From Massilia sp. R2A-15 (GTDB lineage: Bacteria; Pseudomonadota; Gammaproteobacteria; Burkholderiales; Burkholderiaceae_D), in NCBI RefSeq assembly GCF_030704305.1, contig NZ_CP131935.1, forward strand, positions 1,240,001-1,304,000: a stretch of DNA of 64,000 bases, in the 5' to 3' direction. The notes under the pieces are model-generated. The model saw nothing but the letters and a program-made list of their open reading frames with translations, did no database searches and was not told the DNA's origin. The position numbers and the translations under genes are program-made. Of the stretch, positions 38,637 to 46,431 are shown piece after piece (positions within the stretch are counted from its first letter, which is position 1; every line of letters starts with the position of its first letter).

Positions 38637-41033
38637 GTGACACGCGATCAGTTACCAACTATCCTGTTGCATTGCACCAATCCTTCCGACACGCAAGGTG
38701 TCTATCGCGATGTGGCCGCGAGATCAAAAGGTAATTTTCTGAAAACGTTCGACAATATTGCGCATTGGCGCACGCAGATTTTCTCTTCCTTGCTGTCCAT
38801 TGTGCTCGTGCTGGGGATCATCACGGCCATCCCGAGCATGTTTCTGCTGATGAACGAGGGCAGGTGGCCGGTCGTTGCGATGGACCTGGTCGCGCTCGGC
38901 TGGCTCACCACCCTGTGGGCGCGCCGCAAGCTCTCTTACACGGTGCGCGTGCTCAATTTCCTGGCCATCGTCTTCATGATTGGCGTCGGCCTGATGCTGT
39001 CCGTCGGGCCGGTCAGCCAGATCTACATGGTGGCCGGCCCGGTGCTCGCCGCGGTCCTGCTGGGCACCTGGCCGGCGCTGGGCATGCTCGCCCTGTCGGG
39101 GCTGGCCATTTTTCTGCTCACCTACGCCGGGCTGTCGACCCTGCATCTGCCGGGCGACGCGGGCCAGGGCCTGATGCCGTCGCTGATGATCGCCGTGAAC
39201 TACCTGTTCATCAGCACGGTCATTACGCTGTCGTGCTCGATCCTGCTGCAGCGCCTGGCGCGTTCGCTCGACGCCTTGCGCGACAACGCCGCCACCCTTC
39301 AGCGCGGCCAGGACGAGCTGCACGCGCTCAACGCCGAACTGCGCCTCACGGCCGCTGCGGTGGCGCGCCTGAACGACATGGTGGTAATCGCCCGCGTCGT
39401 CACCGTCGCCGGCGCGGCGCAGCCGATCATCTCCGTCAACGACGCCTTCCTGCGCCGCACCGGCTATACGCGCGAAGAGGTTATAGGACAGAGCTGGCGC
39501 ATGCTGCTGGGCAGAGACTCCGATCCCGCCGAGGTCGAACGCTTCGCCGGCGCCGTCGCGCGCACCGAAGCGGTATCGGGCGAAATGCTGTACTACACGA
39601 AGATGGGCATGCCCTATTGGGTCGAGCTGGAACTGGTGCCGTTCGCCGACGAAGGCGGCAAGCACACGCACTGGGTCGCCGTGGGACGCGACATCACCGA
39701 ACGGAAAAAGTCGGAAAACCGGATCCACCGCCTGGCGTTTTTCGACGTGCTGACCGGGCTGCCGAACCGGCGCCTGCTGATGGACCGCATCGACAAGCTG
39801 CTGGCGAAAGCGCAAGCCGGCGACGGCTTCGGCGCGGTGATGTTCATCGACCTCGATCACTTCAAGTACATCAACGACGCACGCGGCCACGCGATCGGCG
39901 ACGCGATGCTGAAGAACGCCGCCGACCGGCTGCTGCGTATCGTGCGCAAAGGCGACACCGTGGCGCGCATCGGCGGCGACGAGTTTGTCGTGCTGCTCGG
40001 CGAGCTCGGTCACGACAGCGAGAGCGCCGGCGAGGCGGCGATGTTCGTCGCCGAGAAAATCCGCCAGACGATTACCGAAGGCTTCGAGATCGATGGCCAG
40101 ACCTATAACTCGTCGGCCAGCATCGGCGTGACGCTGCTGCCTAAACCCGGCCAGACGGTGCACGACCTGCTGCGCGAAGCCGACACCGCGATGTACCGCG
40201 CCAAGTCGGAAGGCCGCAACGGCGTGGCCTTCTTCGAAGCGACCATGCAGGCCGAGATGGAGCGCCGCCTGACGCTCGAACGCGACCTTGCCGCGGCGCT
40301 GGACAACGGCGAGCTGTCGATGCACATGCAGGTGCAGGTCAACTGCGACGGCGTGCCGGTCGGCGCCGAGATGCTGATGCGCTGGTGCCGCCCCGACGGC
40401 ACCATGATAGCGCCCGACGTCTTCATTCCCGCGGCCGAGGAGAGCGGGCTGATTGTGAAGCTGGGCCAGTTCGCGCTGCGCGAAGCGTGCCTGGCCAGCT
40501 TGCGGCTGGCGCGCGCCGGCCATCTCCTGCCGGTGTCAGTCAACGTCAGCCCGCCGCAGTTCCGCGAACCCGACTTCGTCGAGCAGGTGCGCGAGATCAT
40601 TGAGGAAACCGGGGCGCCGGCGGACCAGCTGATTTTCGAAGTCACCGAGGGCCTGCTGGTCGAGAACATGGACGAGACGATCGGCCGCATGCACGAACTG
40701 GCGGCGCTCGGCATTCGTTTGTCGATCGACGATTTCGGCACCGGCTATTCGAACCTGTCCTACCTGAAGCGCATGCCGCTGTTCGAACTGAAGATCGACC
40801 GCAGCTTCATCCGCGACACGCCGGACGATCCGAACGGCAGGGCGATCGTCCAGTCGATCCTGGCGATGGCCGCGCACCTGGGCCTGCGCGTGGTCGCGGA
40901 AGGCGTGGAGACGGCGGAGCAGGCCAGCTTCCTGGCTGCCAACGGCGCGCCCGGCATGCAGGGCTATCTGTTCGGGCGGCCGATGCCGCTGGCCGAACTG
41001 GTCGACTGCCTCACCGATCTCAAGGCAGCCTGA
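38637..41033 (+). CDS. Membrane PAS-GGDEF-EAL cyclic-di-GMP protein
   Basis: A 798-aa protein. About six TM helices lie between residues 45 and 205, a coiled-coil linker follows, then PAS (about 235-360), GGDEF (RIGGDEF near residue 447, with I-site RKGD) and EAL domains. The EAL motif reads AEMLMRW, so EAL is changed to EML, and the usual YQPQ reads MQVQ; the catalytic glutamate and DDFGTGYSN, KIDRSF and AEGVET are kept. Cyclase activity is likely; phosphodiesterase activity is uncertain. The start is GTG at 38637, which has a weak ribosome-binding site, so the start is unsure. Confidence 0.9.
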   Translation: MTRDQLPTILLHCTNPSDTQGVYRDVAARSKGNFLKTFDNIAHWRTQIFSSLLSIVLVLGIITAIPSMFLLMNEGRWPVVAMDLVALGWLTTLWARRKLSYTVRVLNFLAIVFMIGVGLMLSVGPVSQIYMVAGPVLAAVLLGTWPALGMLALSGLAIFLLTYAGLSTLHLPGDAGQGLMPSLMIAVNYLFISTVITLSCSILLQRLARSLDALRDNAATLQRGQDELHALNAELRLTAAAVARLNDMVVIARVVTVAGAAQPIISVNDAFLRRTGYTREEVIGQSWRMLLGRDSDPAEVERFAGAVARTEAVSGEMLYYTKMGMPYWVELELVPFADEGGKHTHWVAVGRDITERKKSENRIHRLAFFDVLTGLPNRRLLMDRIDKLLAKAQAGDGFGAVMFIDLDHFKYINDARGHAIGDAMLKNAADRLLRIVRKGDTVARIGGDEFVVLLGELGHDSESAGEAAMFVAEKIRQTITEGFEIDGQTYNSSASIGVTLLPKPGQTVHDLLREADTAMYRAKSEGRNGVAFFEATMQAEMERRLTLERDLAAALDNGELSMHMQVQVNCDGVPVGAEMLMRWCRPDGTMIAPDVFIPAAEESGLIVKLGQFALREACLASLRLARAGHLLPVSVNVSPPQFREPDFVEQVREIIEETGAPADQLIFEVTEGLLVENMDETIGRMHELAALGIRLSIDDFGTGYSNLSYLKRMPLFELKIDRSFIRDTPDDPNGRAIVQSILAMAAHLGLRVVAEGVETAEQASFLAANGAPGMQGYLFGRPMPLAELVDCLTDLKAA

Positions 41034-41117
41034 CGCCGTGCTTGTCGCCCGCCGCCGCAGTCCGCAGCGGGTTTCTACAGTACAATCTTTCCATAAAATA
41101 TATTTTTGGAAAGCCGC

Positions 41118-42719
41118 ATGTTCGCCTTCGTTCAGCAAGCCTTCGCATTCCTGCGCTCGCTCTTTCCGGTCAACGACCAGGAGCCGGCCGATTATCCTTT
41201 CGCCGCCAGCGACATCGCCCAGCTGCATCGCATTGGTGGAGGCATGGTCGCGGCGTCGGTCGACCAGCCCACCTGGGAAGGCATGCTGCTCGACTCGTAT
41301 TTCGTCCGGCTGACGAGTCAGGTGAGCATCTTCGGCAAGCAGGTCTTGTACCGCATCCTGCGCGATGGCCAGGACGACGCCGCGCGTGACGCACTGGACG
41401 AACGCCTGCGTCTCTTATCGGGCGATCCGGACCGCCTCGCGATCCTGACCGAAGCGTGCAAGTCGCTGCGCCATGCCGACACCGACATCGCCACGCTGCT
41501 GTTCGAGGAAGACCTGCCGGCGGTCCCGAAATGGGCGGGGCAGGGATGGCTGCTGGGCGTGGGCCTGACGGCATCGGTCGGCGCGGTCGTGCTGTCGCCG
41601 CTGGCCTGGCTGGGCGCCGGCTTTTTCCTGTACCAGCTGATCGCGATCCAGATGCGCTTCCACGAGCGCCTGGCCGTGTGGAACCGCGCGATGCGCTCGC
41701 TGCAAATGATGCTGCGCGGCGCCAGCCTGCTCGGCGCGATCGATCATCCCTTGTTGCGCGAGGTGGCGCGCGACAGCGCCCTGGCCGGCAAGATCAACCG
41801 CGGCCTGTCGCGGTTCGTGGTGGATCTGGTTCCCGGCATGCGGGAATACCGTGACTGGTTCATGCTGGCCAACGTCAAGCATTACTTCAAGGGCGTCGGC
41901 ATTGTCGGGCTCCATCGCCAGTTTCTGCGCGACTGCTACCTGCGCGTCGCCGGTGTCGAAGCGGACCTCGCGCTGGCGCGGCACCTGCTGGCCTGCGGGC
42001 CGACCTGCCGGGCGGAGCGCAGCGATGGCGCAGTCGTCATCGAGCAGGCCGTGCATCCCTTGCTGGAGCGGCCCGCCGCGCTGACGATCGCGCTGCACGG
42101 AAGGGGCGCGTTTATCTCGGGCCAGAACGGGGTCGGCAAGAGCACCTTGCTGCGCACGATCGGCCTGAACCTGCTGGCCGCGCGGGCGTTCGGCTTCTGC
42201 TACGCCAGCCGCGCCAGCGTGCCGATGCTGCCGGTGTTCGCCAGCATGCAAAGCGAGGATTCGATGTTGGGGGGCGAGAGCCTGTACATCGCCGAACTCC
42301 AACGGGCCCGCGAACTGCTTGCCGCCGCCGCCGGCCCGGGCCGGATCATCTGCCTGATCGACGAAATCTTCCGCGGCACAAACCACCTGGAGTCGGTGTC
42401 GGCCGCCGCCGCGGTGCTCGACGAACTGGCGCGGCATGGAACGGTGATCGTCTCGTCGCACAACCTGGTGCTGGCGTCGCTACTGGAGCATCGCCTGGCG
42501 CCATTGTGCGTCGCGCCCGGCGCCGATGGCGCGCTCGCCCTGTCGCCCGGCGTGCTGGTCCAGACCAACGGCATCGCGCTGCTGGCGCAACGCGGCTTCG
42601 GCACCGACATCGAAGCGAAGGCGGCCAGGGTGGCCGGCTGGCTGGGCGCCTGGCTTGCGCACCCCGAAGGCGCGGGCGGCGTGTTGCGCGGCGGTGCGGT
42701 CGAATTGAGGCGGGCATGA
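41118..42719 (+). CDS. Membrane-associated MutS-like ATPase
   Basis: A 533-aa protein with the C-terminal ATPase of the MutS family: Walker [16 protein letters not shown] near residue 335, a SEDSMLGGES segment, and Walker B with the MutS-type DEIFRGTNHLES. The N-terminal half lacks the mismatch-binding domain. It instead has a hydrophobic hairpin (about 143-180), so it is probably bound to the membrane and not a mismatch-repair enzyme. Such membrane MutS relatives are widespread and poorly studied. The ATG at 41118 is chosen; a TTG 12 bases upstream is possible. A small unknown gene overlaps its end. Confidence 0.85.
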   Translation: MFAFVQQAFAFLRSLFPVNDQEPADYPFAASDIAQLHRIGGGMVAASVDQPTWEGMLLDSYFVRLTSQVSIFGKQVLYRILRDGQDDAARDALDERLRLLSGDPDRLAILTEACKSLRHADTDIATLLFEEDLPAVPKWAGQGWLLGVGLTASVGAVVLSPLAWLGAGFFLYQLIAIQMRFHERLAVWNRAMRSLQMMLRGASLLGAIDHPLLREVARDSALAGKINRGLSRFVVDLVPGMREYRDWFMLANVKHYFKGVGIVGLHRQFLRDCYLRVAGVEADLALARHLLACGPTCRAERSDGAVVIEQAVHPLLERPAALTIALHGRGAFISGQNGVGKSTLLRTIGLNLLAARAFGFCYASRASVPMLPVFASMQSEDSMLGGESLYIAELQRARELLAAAAGPGRIICLIDEIFRGTNHLESVSAAAAVLDELARHGTVIVSSHNLVLASLLEHRLAPLCVAPGADGALALSPGVLVQTNGIALLAQRGFGTDIEAKAARVAGWLGAWLAHPEGAGGVLRGGAVELRRA

Positions 42720-43060
42720 GCGGCCGCCAGAAGGCGCCTGCGCCGGGGCGCTTCCCCACGATGGGCGCCTCGCTGCGCGCCCAGACGCTGGCGGTGCTGC
42801 TGGCGTCGGACGACATGACCGGCGTCGAAAGCCTGTTCGAGCACCGCAAGATCACGCTGAACACGGTGATTCGCGCGCTGGTGCGCAAGTACGGCTGGCC
42901 CATCGAGCGCAGCGACTTCCCGACCAATACCGTCGATGGCCGCGCGGCCTGGGCATCGGTCTACAGCCTGCCGCAGGAAGTGATCGACGCCGCGCTGCAG
43001 GCCGGCGGGCGCGATTGGATCGACGGCTGCAAGGCGGCGCGCACGCGCACGCGCCGCTAG
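42716..43060 (+). CDS. Hypothetical small protein overlapping the MutS-like gene
   Basis: A 114-aa basic protein that I do not recognise. It has helical segments (LRAQTLAVLLASDDMTGVES and LNTVIRALVRKYGWPIER) that could form a winged or plain helix-turn-helix, and an Arg-rich tail. Its ATG overlaps the TGA of the MutS-like gene in ATGA, which implies translational coupling and a shared function. DNA binding is a guess from charge and shape. Nothing else of note lies between it and the next gene. Confidence 0.75.
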   Translation: MSGRQKAPAPGRFPTMGASLRAQTLAVLLASDDMTGVESLFEHRKITLNTVIRALVRKYGWPIERSDFPTNTVDGRAAWASVYSLPQEVIDAALQAGGRDWIDGCKAARTRTRR

Positions 43061-43186
43061 GCCGCGAGCCTGGACTGATCGCACGCGGTTTGATATGCGC
43101 ATGGCGTTCGCTCTCGCTTTGCGGATGAGAACACGATATCCTGATAGCCTGACAACATTCCCCCGCCGCCGTGCCGGCCCGCCCGC

Positions 43187-45109
43187 ATGAGTTTTGCCAC
43201 CGCCACCAGCCGCGCTGCGTCCACCGATCTGCTCAACCGGCGCCTGGCCGCCGGCGTGATGCTGTCGATCGTCCTGCACGCGATGCTGCTGCTGATCCGG
43301 TTCGGCATCCCCGGGCTGGGCCTGCCCACGCCATTCGCGCCGCGGCCGGTGACGGTCACGCTGGCGCCGCCGCTGCCGCCGCTGCCGTCGCCGCAGCTTG
43401 CGGAGCCGGTTGCGGAACCGCTCGCGCCGATGCTTCCGCCGCCCGCGCCATCGGGCATGCGGCTGGTAGCGCCGGCGCCGGCGCCGCGGCCCGCGCCGGT
43501 TGTCGCGCCGACGCCAAAGCCAAAGCCCGTCAAGCCGCGCCGCATCAGCCGGCCGCTGTCGCCACCGAAGCCCGTCGAGGCGTCGCCAACACCCGTGATC
43601 GCCCAGGACCAAAGCCTCAACGATTTCGTCGTGCCGCTGCAGCAGCCGCCGGAAGCGGCCCAGAAGACCATCGATCCGAAAGAGGCGCAGGATGGCGCCG
43701 ACGACGGCGCCGAGCTGCGCGCCGCGCAGCGGCTGGCGGAGTCCAAACGCGAGCAGGAGCAAGCTGCCGCGGCGGACGCGAAAGCCGCGCAGGAAGCGCA
43801 GGCGAAGCTGCTGGCGGCGAAGCAGGCGGAGGACGATAGCCGCAGGCAGGCGGAGGAAGCGTCGCGCGCGGCCGCGGAAACGCAGGCGCAGCAGCGGCGC
43901 GCCGAGCAGGCCGCGCTGCAGCAGAAGGCAGAAGAGCAGGCGTTGCGGCAAAAGGCCGAGGAGGAGGCGCGTCAGAAGGCGGACGAACTCGCAGCGCGCC
44001 AACAGGCGCAGGATGCTGCGCGCCAGCAGGCGGTCGAACGCGCGGCGCAGCAGAAGACGGAGGAAGCGGCGCGGCAGAAGGCAGCGGAACTCGCGGCGCA
44101 GCAGCAGGCGCAGGACGCGGCGCGGCAGAAGGCGTTAGAACTCGCGGCGCAGCAGAAGGCGCAGGACGCGGCGCGGCAGAAGGCGTTGGAACTCGCGGCG
44201 CAACAGAAGGCGCAGGATGCGGCGCGCCAGAAGGTGGCAGAATTGGCGGCGCAGCAGCAGGTCGAGCAGGCGGCGCGGCAGAAGGCGGCCGAAATGGCCA
44301 CGCAGCAGAAAGCCGAGGAAGCGGCGCGGCGCAAGGCCGAGGAACTCGCGGCGCAGCAAAGGGCCGAGCAGGCGGTGCGCCAGCAAGCGGAGCAGGCCGC
44401 GCGCCAGCAAGCGGAACAGGCAGCGCGCCAGCAAGCGGAACAGGCAGCGCGCCAGCAGGCGGAGCAGGCCGCGCGCCAGCAAGCGGAGCAGGCCGCGCGC
44501 CAGCAGGCGGAGCAGGCCGCGCGACAGCAAGCGGAGCAGGCCGCCGCCGGCCAGCGCGAACGCGAGCGGGCGGCAGCCGCGGCCAGTTCCGGCGCCGGCA
44601 TCGGCGGCGCGGGGCCAGGCGGCGCCGGCACCGCAACGCCCAGGAATATGTTTGGCAGCGACGCTGCCAACCGGGTGCGCGAACTGGCGCGCGGCGTCGA
44701 CCTGCTGAGCGGCGATCCGCCGCGCGCGCGCACGGGCGACGAACGGGGAGGGCGCCGCATCGTGCTCGGCCCCGGCGAGCGCGATGTGCCGCTGCGGATG
44801 TACGCGGACAGCTTCCGCCAGAAGATCGAGCGCAACGGCGGCCTGGCTTTCTCGCCGCAGTCGGCGGACCGGGTACGCATCGAGCCGGTCGTCAGCGTCG
44901 CGATCCGCAGCGATGGCAGCGTCGAGGATGTGACGATCGTGCGCTCGAGCGGCCAGGCCGAGACGGACAACCTGGTGCGGCGGATCGTGCGGCTCAACGC
45001 CCGCTACTCCGCCTTCCCGCCCAACATCGCGTCGCGCTACGACGTTATCGAAATCCGGCGCGTCTGGAGCTTCGCCGAAACGCTGCGCCTGCTCGAAGAG
45101 CTGCGCTAG
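43187..45109 (+). CDS. TonB/TolA-like envelope-spanning protein with long repeat region
   Basis: A 640-aa protein with one TM helix near the N-terminus (about 21-43), a Pro-rich segment (about 50-145), a very long Ala/Gln/Glu/Arg helical region (about 180-465) and a C-terminal TonB/TolA-type domain (about 545-640: PVVSVAIRSDGSVEDVTIVR). The layout fits a TonB or TolA protein reaching across the periplasm. No exbB/exbD or tolQ/tolR genes are adjacent. The end of the helical region is built from octapeptide repeats AARQQAEQ. The polysaccharide export genes begin 185 bases downstream. Confidence 0.85.
   Translation: MSFATATSRAASTDLLNRRLAAGVMLSIVLHAMLLLIRFGIPGLGLPTPFAPRPVTVTLAPPLPPLPSPQLAEPVAEPLAPMLPPPAPSGMRLVAPAPAPRPAPVVAPTPKPKPVKPRRISRPLSPPKPVEASPTPVIAQDQSLNDFVVPLQQPPEAAQKTIDPKEAQDGADDGAELRAAQRLAESKREQEQAAAADAKAAQEAQAKLLAAKQAEDDSRRQAEEASRAAAETQAQQRRAEQAALQQKAEEQALRQKAEEEARQKADELAARQQAQDAARQQAVERAAQQKTEEAARQKAAELAAQQQAQDAARQKALELAAQQKAQDAARQKALELAAQQKAQDAARQKVAELAAQQQVEQAARQKAAEMATQQKAEEAARRKAEELAAQQRAEQAVRQQAEQAARQQAEQAARQQAEQAARQQAEQAARQQAEQAARQQAEQAARQQAEQAAAGQRERERAAAAASSGAGIGGAGPGGAGTATPRNMFGSDAANRVRELARGVDLLSGDPPRARTGDERGGRRIVLGPGERDVPLRMYADSFRQKIERNGGLAFSPQSADRVRIEPVVSVAIRSDGSVEDVTIVRSSGQAETDNLVRRIVRLNARYSAFPPNIASRYDVIEIRRVWSFAETLRLLEELR
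44371..44542 (+). repeat. 24-bp tandem coding repeat, about seven copies
   Basis: GCGCGCCAGCAAGCGGAGCA and close variants repeat every 24 bases, each encoding AARQQAEQ. Copies differ by a few third-codon-position bases. Such arrays are prone to copy-number change and would lengthen or shorten the periplasmic helix in steps of eight residues. Confidence 0.85.
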
Positions 45110-45294
45110 CGCATCCCCGGCCGCCCGGTCTGCGGTCCGGCGCCTACCCCTTGCGTGCCGCCAGGCACGCAACGACATCCATCAATTTTCGTGTGCAGGC
45201 ATTTTGATATACAGCAAGGCCCGCATGGTGTCAGGCCTTACTCTGGTCTGGAGCGCAACTAGCAGGCGCGCAACTGACATATTGGCAAAAAATC

Positions 45295-46413
45295 ATGGAA
45301 ATTTCTATAAGACTATATCGTAAAGCCGCCACTTCCCTCTGTGTGGCAACGGCGTTCGCACTGGGCGGCTGCGGGTCGCTCACTGGCAGCCAGCAAAGCC
45401 GCGCATCGACCGCATTGCCGGGAGATGCGCCTCCCACCGAGCTGATCACGCCCCAGCTGATCGCCGCCCAGCAACATGCGCGCGAGTCCGTCGTCGTCCA
45501 GGACCTGTCGCGGCTGGTGGTGCCCAATCCGCCGCCGTACCGCATCGACGCCGGCGACATCCTGTCCATCGTCGTGTGGGACCACCCCGAACTTGGCGGC
45601 ACCGTCGTCACGCCCGCCTCGGGCGCCGTCGAAATGGCCAGCAACGGCGCGCCGCCGCAGGGCTTCGTGGTGGACCACGACGGCAAGGTGCAGTTTCCGT
45701 TCGCAGGCTCGATCAAGCTGGCCGGCATGACCGAGGATCAGGCGCGCGACTTCCTTGCCAACCGGCTGGCGCGCTACATCGCCCACCCCAATGTCACCCT
45801 GCGCGTGCAGGCTTACCGCAGCAAGCGGGTGTATATCGACGGCGAAGTCAAGGCGCCCGGACTGCAGAACATCAACGACATCCCGATGACGCTGCTCGAG
45901 GCGCTCAACCGCGCCGGCGGCCTGACGCCGACGGCCGACCAGAGCCGCCTCGTGCTCGAACGTGGCGAGCAGCGCTTTCGCATCGACATGCGCGAACTGG
46001 TGCAAAAGGGGATCAATCCGGGCAACGTGATGCTGGCGCCGGGCGATGTGGTGCGCGTCGCCTCGCGCGATGAGAGCAAGGTGTTCGTCACCGGCGAAGT
46101 GGTCACGCCGCGCGCGCTGACGATGCACAACGGGCGCCTGACGCTCAACGAGGCGCTGGGCGAATCGGGCGGGGTCAGCCCGCTGTCGGGCGACGCGCGC
46201 CAGGTGTATGTGGTGCGGCGCGATCCCGACAGCGTGCGCGTCTACCAGCTCGACGCCCGGCTCACCGGCGCGCTGGCGATGGCCGAGGGGTTCGAGCTGC
46301 ATCCCAAGGACGTCGTGTATGTCGCCGCCTCGCCGCTGGCCAACTGGCACCGCAACCTCAGCTTGCTGATACCGGGCGCCCTCACTTCCGCGGTCGGGGT
46401 TGCCAAGCCCTGA
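45295..46413 (+). CDS. Polysaccharide export outer-membrane protein (Wza-like)
   Basis: A lipoprotein of 372 aa that would form the outer-membrane channel for an exopolysaccharide. It has a lipobox (LGGC, Cys near residue 26), a Poly_export domain beginning PYRIDAGDILSIVVWDHPEL near residue 82, and two SLBB-type ligand-binding domains (KRVYIDGEVKAPG and KVFVTGEVVTPRALTM). The C-terminal amphipathic helix (NWHRNLSLLIPGAL) fits the membrane barrel of Wza. It heads the EPS gene set and is followed after 18 bases by the Wzc-like gene. Confidence 0.92.
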   Translation: MEISIRLYRKAATSLCVATAFALGGCGSLTGSQQSRASTALPGDAPPTELITPQLIAAQQHARESVVVQDLSRLVVPNPPPYRIDAGDILSIVVWDHPELGGTVVTPASGAVEMASNGAPPQGFVVDHDGKVQFPFAGSIKLAGMTEDQARDFLANRLARYIAHPNVTLRVQAYRSKRVYIDGEVKAPGLQNINDIPMTLLEALNRAGGLTPTADQSRLVLERGEQRFRIDMRELVQKGINPGNVMLAPGDVVRVASRDESKVFVTGEVVTPRALTMHNGRLTLNEALGESGGVSPLSGDARQVYVVRRDPDSVRVYQLDARLTGALAMAEGFELHPKDVVYVAASPLANWHRNLSLLIPGALTSAVGVAKP

Positions 46414-46431
46414 GCATAACGAGGAGTCATT

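Noticed and set aside
44371..44542. Tandem 24-bp units as a CRISPR or VNTR outside genes
   Set aside because: They keep frame inside the TonB/TolA-like gene and have no unique spacers.
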